NCBI GenBank assembly: GCA_964017045.1
Contig: OZ024794.1
Span: 30,289,815-30,353,814 of the forward strand
From: Omphiscola glabra
Lineage: Eukaryota; Mollusca; Gastropoda; Lymnaeidae
DNA: 64,000 nt
Direction: 5' to 3'
The notes beneath the pieces are model-generated. The model searched no databases, was not told where the DNA came from, and saw nothing but the letters and a program-made list of their open reading frames with translations. How positions within the stretch are numbered: the stretch's first letter is position 1; each line of letters starts with the position of its first letter. Positions 36,271 to 47,845 of this stretch are shown piece by piece. The position numbers and the translations under genes were made by a program.

Positions 36271-37374
36271 ATTCATCACCCAGGCTCCTTACTTTCGCTA
36301 CGGAAAACACCCCGGCCGTTTTACGTCATTATCCTCGGGGAGTTTTCGAAAAACATTTGATATCTTAAATAGCATAATTTCCGTCATACGCCTGCCTGGA
36401 ACTAACGCCAGTAGAGACTATATATGGAACAGCGTTGTAAGTATTTGCTGAATATGCTCTTACGCCCCATTGAAAAGAGTTCATGGACACTGATACATAG
36501 TTAGCAAGAGGGTCCCCCATTCGAAGCAGCGTTGCATTTTCAGAACATGCAGTTGGGCCCCACTTTAAAATTCCTAGCTTTATTTCTCCTTAATATTAAG
36601 GAGGCAATGCTTTAGCTCTTAAAAAAAAGAATTTTAATTATCACGATACATCAGTATTCAGCTTATAGAAACAGACATATTCTTTGAAGGGGTAATAGCG
36701 CTGGTAGTTTTGGTTATCTAAATACACTTAATTCTGAAATATGTATCCGGTTTCATACTCCGCGGCAAATACTTTTTTAAAAAATAGCTCAGTCCAATTG
36801 CGTACAAAGAAACGCACGTCAATTGCGTACAAATAGTGCACTCCAAGTACAAAATTAGCACAATCAAATGAGTCCAAAAAATATCACACTAAAAGTACAT
36901 ACACTTTTCACACCCCAAAAATACGTACACAGATAACGCACTAAAAGCACATAAATATATCACACCCCAAATACGTACAAAGACAACACACGCCGTGTCT
37001 CCTACATATTTTCCGATGCCCGTGTTTGTTCTTCACTGTTTAAAAGGTCCCACGGTCAAAGCTATTAATGACATGTTTACACACTGCGATAGCCGTCATC
37101 TTATAGATCTTGTGTTTAGCAACATGATCTGTGATTCAGTGTTGGGGGGGGGGGGGGGGCAGCGGTTTTGACATGGAGTACTGTAATCTTAACAATATGC
37201 GCATACATGTCAAGTTGTTGACAGCCGTTAAAAACCCCAATCATTTGTATGTGAAAGGATTTGTGTCCGTCCATTCCTTCCTCCTCCCCTGTTTTTTTCA
37301 CTCCCCCCCCCTTCCTTCGACTCAGCCCATCGTTCAACTCCTTCCCCTTCTTCCACTCCGTCGACTCCTTCCTC
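36271..37374. other. intergenic DNA with a degenerate repeat
   Basis: At about 36795-36990, short words (GCGTACAAA, CACACCCCAAA, ATACGTACA) recur irregularly, suggesting an old tandem array. A G run of about 17-18 lies at 37143-37160. No gene is supported, although about 37015-37140 reads openly for ~40 codons in one plus frame. Confidence 0.4.
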
Positions 37375-37612
37375 TTCTTCCACTCCGCCCCTCCTTCCAC
37401 TCCGTCCCCTCCTTCCACTCCGCCCCCTCCTTCCACTCCGCCCCCTCCTTCCACTCCGTCCCCTCCTTCCACTCCGCCCCCTCCTTCCACTCCACCCCCT
37501 CCTTCCACTCCGTCCCCTCCTTCCACTCCGTCCCCTCCTTCCACTCCGTCCCCTCCTTCCACTCCGTCCCCTCCTTCCACTCCACCCCCTCCTTCCACTC
37601 CACCCCTCCTTC
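37375..37612. repeat. 18-bp C-rich minisatellite, ~13 copies
   Basis: Units read CCTTCCACTCCGTCCCCT with CCGCC and CCACC variants. The period is a multiple of three, so open frames exist on both strands (PPSTPS-type and VEGGDG-type). They are by-products of the repeat. Confidence 0.96.
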
Positions 37613-37769
37613 CACCTCTTTCAATCCTTCTCCGTACAATTTCTGATCGTAAGTGATCGACAATTATATTTGCAAGCCTTGGCACGCTAAGCCCCAAAAG
37701 AGTGCTCCCAAGACAGGAATTTCACAACAAACGTGGACACCGAGAGAGGGAAAGAAAAATATAATGAAA

Positions 37770-37855
37770 GAGAGACAGAGAGAGAGAGCGAGAGAGAGAG
37801 TGGGAGAGAGATCAAGAGAGATAAGCATAGACATTGAGAAAGAGAGAGACTACTC
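37770..37855. repeat. GA-rich simple sequence
   Basis: Purine-only GAGA-rich tract with small interruptions. Confidence 0.85.
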
Positions 37856-38064
37856 ACGTCAGGTGACCGGGAAATGAGATCCACTCGTCTAGGGAGATGA
37901 TATGTTTAGAAATCGAGGAGCTAAGGAGTTGTTTTTGTTTTGTTTTTTTTTTGGTGGGGGAGGGGGGTTGTGTGTGTACTTTCGTCGAAAAGTGCTTTGC
38001 ATTTTTCCTTTTTGTTTTTCGGGGTTAAGAAGACTGGACTATTGAAATGCTTGACAGTTTAGAT

Positions 38065-38261
38065 CAGCGGTTCTCAACCTGTGGGTCACGACCCCTTTGG
38101 GGGTCGCGCGACCCTTTCCCAGGGGTCGCCTAAGACCACCTGAAAACCCATATACTCTACAGTTATGAAGTAGAAACGAAAATAATTTTGTTGCTGGGGG
38201 TCGCCGAAACATGAGGAACTGTATTAGGGGGTCGCGGCATTAGGAAGGTTGAGAACCACTG
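38065..38261 (+). mobile_element. SPIN-like non-autonomous hAT element (MITE)
   Basis: 197 bp with terminal inverted repeats CAGCGGTTCTCAACCT and the inverse of CAGTGGTTCTCAACCT (15 of 16 match). It is flanked by a perfect 8-bp target duplication GTTTAGAT (38057-38064 and 38262-38269). Inside are subterminal palindromes with GGGTCACGACCCCTTTGGGG and GGGTCGCGCGACCC. On the right lie CAGTTATGAAGTAG, AACGAAAATAATTTT, ACATGAGGAACTGTATTA and GGTCGCGGCATTAGGAAGG. As I recall them, these are the hallmark words of the SPIN (Space Invaders) miniature elements spread by horizontal transfer among tetrapods and also reported in a triatomine bug and a pond snail. The intact target duplication means a fairly recent insertion. 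It has no coding capacity. Confidence 0.92.
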
Positions 38262-39345
38262 GTTTAGATTGAATGAAGGGGGCAGACACATGAATTATTG
38301 CAACACGACAAATGGAAAAATGCATCAACCTACGTATATGCTACTTATCAAGTTCCTTCTACCTTCTGATTAGAACGTGTCCTAATATTATATCTTTGAT
38401 CTGTGATACACAACCGATCGTTTGACGGCATTGGGCCACCCTTTGTCTTGTTAGTTCATCTCGCGCTGCCTCTCAGACATAGGGGTAACTTTACGCCCTC
38501 CTTTACTACTCTACCATTGTTGCCCGGCAGTCGTTAATTTGTGCTGCCTGGAACATGACTGTGATATCTATGATCGATACCCGTTCCCAGAATAATGCGT
38601 GGCACGCACAAGCCAGCACATACACTGTACTTAATAACAGCACATACGCTGTACTTAATAACAGCACACATACTGTACTTAATACATGAGTAACAACATA
38701 CAATACATACGTAAGCAATCCTTTTAACGCCCTCCAAAATTCAATACACCAGTTGACGGCAAAATGCACCGCGTTACTTTGAATTTACTTTGTCACTACA
38801 ATAATGTTTTACTATAAAGTATGGGGTCAGATGTGATAATTGTCACTTAAAAACTGTAAGTACTGTCGGAAAACGTGTTCTTGGTGGCTATGGCGTCAAT
38901 GGAAAGCACACTTCCTTGAAGTGCATGGTCAGTGATAATGTGTTCAAGTGTTGGCGCATTTCTCCGCGCTACGATCGACCGGAAACAGTTTCAACAATTC
39001 CTCACGTTTATCAAAGGGGATCAAGCCGAGGCCAGTTTCCAAAGCTACTTGTGCGCTTTCCAGTAGCGCTTTCACAAAAAAAGAAGGAAAAAAAAATTAA
39101 ACATAACTTGAACACTTCTTCCGACAGTATTTGAAGTTGTTGAGTGACAATTATCACATTTGACCAAGCACTTGGTAAAATATTATTAAACTGAACATTG
39201 AGTGACAGTTATGACAAGTGACCATTTACTCGTGGAAAAACGTTATTAAACTGACAAACTGACGTCTGCTTATTCGATGCGAATTACTGGTGTTTTGAAA
39301 TTGGAACCGGCGTTCTGAAGATTACACATATGTATATATATACTG
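38262..39345. other. intergenic DNA, no gene seen
   Basis: Unique sequence apart from three copies of a ~23-bp unit (AACAGCACATACGCTGTACT) at about 38610-38685. No gene is supported. Confidence 0.45.
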
Positions 39346-39510
39346 GATACAAGCATACTCAGCATACGGATACAAATAAACTGGAGACAGATACACTGCA
39401 TTCAAAACCCTAAAACATATGTATTGGATACAAACACCAGATACCAATATCTTGGATACAAATACCCTGGATACAAATACCGTATACAAATATACTGGAA
39501 ACAAATATAT
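39346..39510. repeat. degenerate repeat around CTGGATACAAATA
   Basis: The word TGGATACAAATAC, with variants, recurs about ten times at irregular 13-20 bp spacing. Confidence 0.75.
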
Positions 39511-39545
39511 AAGATAAACATTCGCGGCCAGCCTATTTCAACTGA

Positions 39546-39875
39546 AACCTCCCGTCACTTAACTCTGAAAATGTCACAAGCGTTTGGTCGCTGTATGGAA
39601 ATCTACTGGGGCTTTTCTACCCACGGTCCATCTCTTTACAACGATATGGAAATCTACTGGAACTTTTCTACCCACGGTCCATCTCTTTACAGGGAAAACA
39701 TCACGAGGTGGAATTTATGTTGATTTTAGTTCCTGTCAAAGCTGTGAGCAGAGTGCTGTGTAACCAACGAATCAATACCGCCATCACACTGTGTTTGAAT
39801 GTCAAGGACAGAGAGAGTGCCCTGGTTAACGATTTTGACTGGTATTATCGAATGATCCCATTAGAAAAACAATAA
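39546..39875 (+). other. open frame with internal 51-bp duplication, possible exon or gene tail
   Basis: From the stop at 39543-39545 to the TAA at 39873-39875, one plus frame is open for 109 codons. It includes a perfectly in-phase 51-bp duplication (39594-39644 and 39645-39695; LLELFYPRSISLQ repeated). A CATCTCTTTACAG at about 39677-39689 would also serve as a splice acceptor. That would give a terminal exon ending FDWYYRMIPLEKQ. There is no early ATG. The last ~125 bases are duplicated without change inside the 40-bp minisatellite (46120-46244). I do not recognise the product. Confidence 0.27.
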
Positions 39876-40085
39876 TTAAAACAACAGCGTCTGCTTTATG
39901 TAAAACTCTGTAAATTTAAAACGGGGTCTAATTGGTATTTGTCGATGAAAAAAAGATGATCATTTGATTAGAGAATTTGAATTTTTTTTTACCCCCCCCC
40001 CCTCCACCCAATTTAATATATTCTTTAAATTCATATAGATTGCTATGCCTTAATATAGAAACACCTTCGCCCTTGTAACGCCCAC
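39751..40085 (+). repeat. segment duplicated into the 40-bp minisatellite (copy 1)
   Basis: Matches 46120-46450 from GAGTGCTGTGTAACC through CGCCCTTGTAACGCCCAC, with roughly ten small differences. All the differences lie after the stop codon at 39875; the upstream ~125 bases are identical. This is the likely source copy, because unique sequence continues on both sides. Confidence 0.95.
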
Positions 40086-42535
40086 CCACCCTAGTTTTTT
40101 TTTTCTTTCAGTCTTAGCCCTTATAACAATCAACACTTCCCTCCTCATCAAACTTTTTATCTCCCCCACCTTTTATGCCGCACGCCAAATTACACAAAGA
40201 GATATAGACGTCATCTGTGAGAGATATTCTCAATCAAAATGTATCCGACTCCAAATAATAAGCAAAGTACACCCCGACTCTTTTCTTCAACAAACTGTCT
40301 AGACAAAAAGAAAAAATAAAACCTAAAGAACACCAAGAGTTAGCACGGGATGATGTCGGATGCATTTGATGGGATTTTAAAAATTCATTTTTCAAATGTC
40401 TGGGCTCAAAAGATTTGTGAATTATTAATACAATTATTTCGGAGAGAGACAGACGTTTAGTTGAGATCAACCAGATTACAGTAATCAATATTCTTTTAGA
40501 AGCTTTTTTTTTTTTTTAATTTTCAAAAGAAGACCATATAATCTTTTTACACAACTCAACTTTTTGCCTTTTATTTTTATTATCATTTAAATTTTTCATT
40601 TCATTTATGAACAAAACTACAATTCATCTCGGCTTGTTGGGGCGGGCGACGCACAAATCGGTTCAACCCGTTCGTTTTTAAAGCCGCGCTGCGTGCCGTC
40701 GTAGACCATGAAAGACATCAGCTCCCGAAGCTCGGGTCGTGCAGCAAGGGGCCGTGAACCCGTTAACCCAGAACAAACAAACAAAATAACGGGCATACGC
40801 AATCGTGAACCTTTGATTGGCGTGATGGTGTGACGTGCTAACCTGGTGGAAACACGAAACGGGGCCTCGGTCTCGGGGACCAAGGTCAGTGCCACCTGAT
40901 CCTGGCCACAACAGTAATTTCAATACTGCGACCTATTGTCATCTCTCTCCTTCCAGCCCGACCCACACCCCCCCCCCCCATTTTTTCCCCATTCCCAATA
41001 ATGTTGTATTTTCCAGTCCTCTTTCAAGGGTGGATGTCACGCCATGTGACGCAAACAGACTGCCCCTGGGGATTGTTCTTAGAAAATGCCTTTTGTTGTA
41101 AGGTTTGTTTTTTTTTTAAAATATGGATGAAAATTCTCTTCATCACGAGGAAAAATAAGCTAAAACTGTACAACAAATATGTGGCTAATGGGCTTGAGGG
41201 GGGGGGGGGGGTTTGAGTAGACAGGAAAATAAAGAATTGCAGTAGCTGTGGGATCTGAGGACATCGAAATAAGAGACTTGGTAGGAGAGACAACATGAAG
41301 AGTATAGGAAGTTTACAATTATGAGATTCACTCGTCTTATCAGTGGGGTATCCATGAAAGGTGTCGGAACTAGACGGATACCTCTGATAATCCTTTAAAG
41401 CAGATGTAACAAATAAACTTGTTTTTATCCCTATGATTAAATTTATTTTTTTTACACGTGTTAAACCATTTGTAAAAGTTGTTTATCAGAATCATCCACC
41501 TCAACGCATGGTGCAAATTTTGTGCAGCGTCCAGCCGGTCCTAAACTGCAATTCTGCTCTTAAAAGGTGCCGGCCTTAGCAAGTTGTGAGCCATATAGAT
41601 CAACACAAATTGCCACCACTCAATAAGAAAAAATGTTTTTCGATAATCTGTTTCAAGTAGATTTCAGTTTTGAAAGAAATTACATACCATTTTCTTTGGG
41701 TTATTTTAGTCTAAATCCCAATGATCAAAATGGTCATTCCTATTTCTATTATAATTTTTGACAAGCCTAATTACTTAAGCTCTCAACAGATGGGGTTTCA
41801 TTTTTATTTAATAATTTATTTCAAGAAAAATGTGGGTTTCTTGTTCCTGGGGGGAAATAAAGGTAAGCTCTCGGGGAAAAAAATAAATAGATCCTGTAAT
41901 AGCAAATGTTATCACATCGTTAAGTGGTATCTAATCATTAACAGTTTATTTTAAGAGAAATACAATTTTCTCGCTTTGGCTGAATCAAATGCCTGAATTA
42001 TTTCAGTTATATATCCAACTCTCCTGCAATATTTTATTTTCCTATGGATACGTTAACTCGACCAACCAGAAGATCTTCAGACGTGTTACAGTGGAGTTGT
42101 GTTTTTATGTGTTTGAGATTCCAAAAGTTTCCTTCAAAAAATGGCAACAGTTATCGGGGGTGTTAGCGAAATTCGCGTTGCCCGTGCACTTTTGGGACCT
42201 CGAACCCCTGTGCGCATGTAAGAATGAGAGTCAACCCCCGCCCCAACGACCCAACTGAAAAAAGCAACAAAAAACAAAACTAAACACAAGCAACAATATA
42301 TTTTTAGACAATTATGACGTGCACGCCAATTTAACGAAGTCAATATAACATTTCTCCAACGCAGCGCCCCGTAACGATTTCAAAGCACCCACACAACCCC
42401 CCCCCCCCCCACCGCTACCGGCCCTGTATAAAAAGTATTGTAATGAAATAAATAAATGTGATCATAACTCAGTTGTGGAAGTTACACTTCAATAATGAAC
42501 TTGTTTGGAAAGAAATATAAATATAAGCAAAGGAA
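40086..42535. other. intergenic DNA, no gene identified
   Basis: Mostly AT-rich, with a GC-richer patch at about 40620-40920 that is open on the minus strand in two overlapping frames (40617-40895, 40678-40923). Neither translation is recognisable. Runs of C or G occur near 40970, 41200 and 42397. I can support no gene. Confidence 0.4.
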
Positions 42536-43032
42536 CACCCCTCCGACAGCTTCGCTCCTCCGCAGGCACGCATATTCCTTCTGTTCCCAAGACACGCATT
42601 AAAACAAATGGTGAACGATCTTTCTCTTCCTGCGCCCTCAAAGAATGGAATTCTCTCCCACTGCACATCCACAATATACCGACAATCCAGGCCTTTCAAA
42701 CTGCACTCGGAGCACATCTCTTTAAACTCTACTATCCCGACGAATCCCCCCCTCCCTTCCCCGCTCCACTCTGACCAATAAACGATGCTGCTGGGTGCCG
42801 TCCATGGCTTGACATGTAAAATAAAGTTCTGGAATGGTTGGGGTGAATGTACATTTGTTTTTGTTTTGTTTTCATTCAGCTGTTTAAAAAAAAATTAAAC
42901 AAATACATGTATGTTTTTTTTTAATGTCATGATTATGTTTGCTAATATTTTTATGTGCATCACGGTGAGCTCAGCCCTAGGCCCGGGTACCACGCTACAT
43001 AAGATCACTGTAATAATAATAATAATAATAAA
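42536..43032 (+). mobile_element. 5'-truncated LINE 3' end, copy C (same family)
   Basis: Starts near CCCTCCGACAGCTTCGCTCC and ends in (AATAAT)n at 43011-43032. It matches the 3' ends of the LINEs at 4392-5242 (minus) and 33925-35736, including AATGGAATTCTCTCCCACTG, GCCGTCCATGGCTTGACATG and the 3'-terminal ACGCTACATAAGA. It is the shortest copy and carries only the end of ORF2 plus the 3' UTR. An 89-codon open frame at 42505-42774 covers part of the ORF2 tail. Confidence 0.9.
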
Positions 43033-43989
43033 ACAAATAATGCTCACACAAAATTCAACGCAAAAAGAACTTCCGCTAAAAACAATAAATTAGCGGCGGC
43101 CGAAAATAAAACTTTCAAAGTCTTCCCGCGCACATTTTGGCACTGAATCCTCCCCCCAAGCTCCCCCATCCCAGGGTCACCCCCACATTAAGATTCTTAA
43201 CTTAAGAACCCCTGCCTGAAACCCTGTAAAATTTAGGTTAAAATATTTTTTTTTTAAATTGTAAAATAACACAGTAAATGTAAGCGTAAATAATTAAGAA
43301 ACAAATGGAAGATTTAAGACGTTTAGATTACTACTTTCATCAGTAACAGTTTGCGTAATTAGAGATATAGATAGGACTCTGGCGGTTCGCTTTATTGGGG
43401 ATACAACTAGAACTTTCAGGATTATTGCTGCAGAATGTGTGCACAAATTAAATTGACTTGCCGCCTCTAGTGCTCCAAGATATTTGCCGCCCTCCTTCGA
43501 AAAGGCAGTCCTTCCATATATACAGCAATAAGTCTTTACATGGAGTGACGGCATTTTCGGCCAACAGCAGAATTTCTATTGCTGAAGTGGCGGCGAAATT
43601 CTTGGCCCACCCCGGGTTGACACTAACCCTAGGTACCCCCACGGTATGTACTCACTCTGCCGCCCCTGTCTCCCACATCGCGAGTAACACATATCAACAC
43701 TGAATAACGATACGCTTGTTTAACGCAACATTCACATTGGAACGCTATGTATTCCCAACACCCTGCCAATTCCCCGGGAGAAAAAAATCAACAGACCCTA
43801 TCAGTCAGAAAAGACCCTACAAAAGATGTTTATAAATAATTCCATTAAGAAGGTCTTGGACACTAATTTCGATGACGGTATTTCGCGCTCATGTGGAATA
43901 ATAAATCATCGGTCTTATCAGAAAGCATGGTAGGAATAGATCGATTGAATTATTAATTAGATGATAAGAAAATCGTGACTACAGAAATC
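43033..43989. other. intergenic DNA with a probable transposon fragment
   Basis: At about 43608-43632, ACTAACCCTAGGTAC and the preceding CCCCGGGTTGAC are the inverse of the candidate miniature element end seen at 51592 and 30929. A minus-oriented fragment of that family probably lies at about 43440-43635. No gene is supported. Confidence 0.4.
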
Positions 43990-44464
43990 ACATGGCACGA
44001 CAGGAGACCACTGACTGTGTCACTTGGGACAGCTCACTGTGTTACGCCCGGCCAGCTCACTGTGTTACCCCCGGACATCTCACTGTGTTACTCCCGGACA
44101 GCTCACTGTGTTACCCCCGGACAGCTCACTGTCTTACTCCCGGACAGCTCACTGTGTTACTCCCGGACAGCTCATTGTGTTACTAGGAACTTGTGACTAT
44201 GTGTCACTTGGGACAGCTCACTGTGTTACCCCCGGACAGCTCACTGTGTTAGTGGGGACAATTTATCGTCTTATATTGGTGAAGCTCGGTGTTTTAATTG
44301 AGACAGCTCACTGTCACTTAGGACAGCTCACTGTTTTACTTGAGACAGCCCAATGTTACTTAGGACAGCTCACTGTATTACTTGGGACAGCTGACAGCAT
44401 GACTGGGAATCTCCTTCCACATTACTGTGTGCACCTAAACTTATGACCTTGGGCAGCTCGCTGA
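43990..44464. repeat. minisatellite, ~23-bp unit, grading into the next array
   Basis: Units share GGACAGCTCACTGTGTTAC followed by CCCCG or TCCCG. Toward 44300 they lose regularity (ACTTAGGACAGCTCACTG, ACTTGGGACAGCTGAC), and near 44450 they merge into units of the 40-bp array (GACAGATCGCTGTACGAGG). The two arrays appear related. Confidence 0.9.
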
Positions 44465-47066
44465 AGGACATGAGACAGATCGCTGTACGAGGTACCACAT
44501 GCGTAGGACATGGGACAAACCGCTGTAAGAGGTACACCATGCGTAGGACATGGGACAAACCGCTGTACGAGGTACAACATGCGTAGGACATGGGACAAAC
44601 CGCTGTACGAGCTACAACATGCGTAGGACATGGGACAAACCGCTGTACGAGGTACAACATGGTAGGACATGGGACAAACCACTGTACGAGGTACAACATG
44701 CGTAGGACATCTGACAAACCGCTGTACGAGGTACAACATGCGTAGGACATGGGACAAACCGCTGTACGAGGTACAACATGCGTAGGACATGGGACAAACC
44801 GCTGTACGAGGTACAACATGCGTAGGACATGGGAAGATCGCTGTACGAGGTACAACATGCGTAGGACATGGGACAAACCGCTGTACGAGGTACAACATGC
44901 CTAGGACATGGTAAGATCGCTGTACGAGGTACAACATGCGTAGGACATGGGACAAACCGCTGTACGAGGTACAACATGCGTAGGACATGGGGCAAACCGC
45001 TGTACGAGGTACAACATGCGTAGGACATGGGACAAACCGCTGTACGAGGTACAACATGCGTAGGACATGGGACAAACCGCTGTACCAGGTACAACATGCG
45101 TAGGACATGGGACAAACCGCTGTACGAGGTACAACATGCGTAGAACATGGGACAAACCGCTGTACGAGGTACAACATGCGTAGGAAATGGGACAAACCGC
45201 TGTACGAGGTACAACATGCGTAGGACATGGGACAAACCGCTGTACGAGGTACAACATGCGTAGGACATGGGACAAACCGCTGTACGAGGTACAACATGCG
45301 TAGGAAATGGGACAAACCGCTGTACGAGGTACAACATGCGTAGGACATGGGACAAACCGCTGTACGAGGTACAACATGCGTATGACATGGGACAAACTGC
45401 TGTACGAGGTACAACATGCGTAGGACATGGGACAAACCGCTGTACGAGGTACAACATGCGTGGGACATGGGAAGATCGCTGTACGAGGTACAACATGCGT
45501 AGGACATGGGACAAACCGCTGTACGAGGTACAACATGCGTAGGACATGGGAAGATCGCTGTACGAGGTACAACATGCGTAGGACATGGGACAAACCGCTG
45601 TACGAGGTACAACATGCGTAGGACATGGGAAGATCGCTGTACGAGGTACAACATGCGTAGGACATGGGACAATTCGCTCTACGAGGTACAACATGCGTAG
45701 GACATGGGACAAACCGCTGTACGAGGTACAACATGCGTAGGACATGGGACAAACCGCTGTACGAGGTACAATATGCGTAGGACATGGGACAAACCGCTGT
45801 ACGAGGTACAACATGCGTAGGACATGGGAAGATCGCTGTACGAGGTACAACATGCGTAGGACATGGGACAACCCGCTGTACGAGGTACAACATGCGTAGG
45901 ACATGGGACAAACCGCTGTACGAGGTACAACATGCGTAGGACATGGGACAACCGCTGTACGAAGTACAACATGCATAGGACATAGGAAGATCGCTGTACG
46001 AGGTACAACATGCGTAGGACATGGGACAAACCGCTGTACGAGGTACAACATGCGTAGGACATGGGACAAACCGCTGTACGAGGTACAACATGCGTGGGAC
46101 ATGGGACAAACCGCTGTACGAGTGCTGTGTAACCAACGAATCAATACCGCCATCACACTGTGTTTGAATGTCAAGGACAGAGAGAGTGCCCTGGTTAACG
46201 ATTTTGACTGGTATTATCGAATGATCCCATTAGAAAAACAATAATTAAAACAACAGCGTCTGCTATATGTAAAACTCTGTAAATTTAAAAAGGGGTCTAA
46301 TTGGTATTTGTCAATGAAAAAGATGATCATTTGATTAGAGAATTTGAATTTTTTACCCCCCCCCCCCTACACCCAATTTAATATATTCTTTAAATTCATA
46401 TAGTTTACTATGCCTTAATATAGAAACACCATCGCCCTTGTAACGCCCACAACATGCGTAGGACATGGGACAAACTGCTGTACGAGGTACAACATGCGTA
46501 GGACATGGGACAAACAGCTGTACGAGGTACAACATGCGTAGGACATGGGACAAACCGCTGTACGAGGTACAATATGCGTAGGACATGGGACAAACCGCTG
46601 TACGAGGTACAACATGCGTAGGACATGGGAAGATCGCTGTACGAGGTACAACATGCGTAGGACATGGGACAAACCGCTGTACGAGGTACAACATGCGTAG
46701 GACATGGGACAAACCGCTGTACGAGGTACAACTTGCGTAGGACATGGGACAAACCGCTGTACGAGGTACAACATGCGTAGGACATGGGACAAACCGCTGT
46801 ACGAGGTACAACATGCGTAGGACATGGGAAGATGGCTGTACGAGGTACAACATGCGTAGGACATGGGACAAACCGCTGTACGAGGTACAATATGCGTAGG
46901 ACATGGGACAAACCGCTGTACGAGGTACAATATGCGTAGGACATGGGACAAACCGCTGTACGAGGTACAACATGCGTAGGACATGGGACAAACCGCTGTA
47001 CGAGGTACAATATGCGTAGGACATGGGAAGATCGCTGTACGAGGTACAACATGCGTAGGACATGGA
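44465..47066. repeat. large minisatellite, 40-bp unit (39-bp variant), ~57 copies
   Basis: Units read AGGACATGGGACAAACCGCT, then GTACGAGGTACAACATGCGT. A 39-bp variant with GGGAAGATCGCT recurs at intervals, giving a higher-order pattern. It is interrupted at 46120-46450 by a foreign segment. No stop occurs in any minus frame of the unit, so overlapping minus frames of up to 520 codons exist. All encode the same 40-residue repeat in shifted phases and are not credible genes. Confidence 0.98.
46120..46450 (+). repeat. segment inserted in the 40-bp array (copy 2 of 39751-40085)
   Basis: The array unit breaks at GCTGTACGAG and resumes at ACAACATGCG. Between them is a 331-bp near-copy of 39751-40085. 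Only two or three bases of overlap (GAG on the left, AC on the right) are shared at the joints. I see no terminal repeats or target duplication. Confidence 0.95.
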
Positions 47067-47499
47067 GCAGTTCACACAATGAGACTTGTAACCAAACGCA
47101 TCACTGTCAACAAACATGTTTGTGAGTGGGGGAACCACTGAGTGCTCCGCCGAGCTGGTTGCAGTAAAATATATTTGGTTAATTACAACTTGGTTCTAAA
47201 TGACATGATTAACGAAGAGAAATAAATTGAACTTATAAACAGACAAGCAGATATTCCATTTATTTATCTGTTCAGTATAAAAACGCATGTTAACGAATCA
47301 ACGTCATTATAAACTCAATTTCTCGTAATTGGGATCCCACCTTAATTGGTCCTGTCGTCTATTTATGTAAAATCTTCAAAGAAAAACGCTCATGTGGGGA
47401 CATCAGTCAACCTGCGATGGAACCTTATCGACGTCTGATGTCGGATAAGCAACAAAAAAAAATGTGTAAATTGTTTCCTTGCTATTCACCCGGGCTTAA
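47067..47499. other. intergenic DNA, no gene seen
   Basis: Unique AT-rich sequence. Confidence 0.45.
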
Positions 47500-47845
47500 A
47501 GATTCGAGATAAGACCTGCTGGCGAAAGATTCGATATTAGACCTCTTGGTGAAAGGTTCGATATCAGACCTGCTGGTGAAAGAGTCGATATCAGACCTGC
47601 TGGTGAAAGATTCGAAATACAACCTCTGGTGGAAGCTTCAAGATACGACCAGCCGGTGAAAGATTCGAGATAAGACCATAGCTGGTGAAAAAATTCCAGA
47701 TACGACCAGTGGTTTAAAAATTCGAGATAAGACCTGCTAGTGAAATATTAGAGATACGACCAGCTTGTTAAAGATTCAAGATACAACCTGCTGGTGATAT
47801 AGTCAAGATAAGACCTGCCGATGAAAGATTCAAGATCCAGCTGTG
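47500..47845. repeat. diverged minisatellite, ~27-bp unit, ~12 copies
   Basis: Units share GCTGGTGAAAGATTCGA and GATAAGACC or GATACGACC. They have diverged more than in most arrays here. Confidence 0.9.

Noticed and set aside
37116..37697. Glycine/proline-rich frames on both strands as a structural or silk-like protein
   Set aside because: Simple 18-bp repeat open in both directions, with no signal peptide or splice framework.
40617..40923. Two overlapping minus-strand frames in a GC-rich patch
   Set aside because: Neither has recognisable similarity or splice sites, and they cannot both be real.
44000..47066. CRISPR-like array
   Set aside because: Units are contiguous tandem repeats without unique spacers, and the genome is eukaryotic.
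44422..47138. Overlapping minus-strand frames of up to 520 codons
   Set aside because: All encode the same 40-residue phase cycle of the 40-bp array. Several frames overlap on the same strand, which is typical of a repeat artefact.
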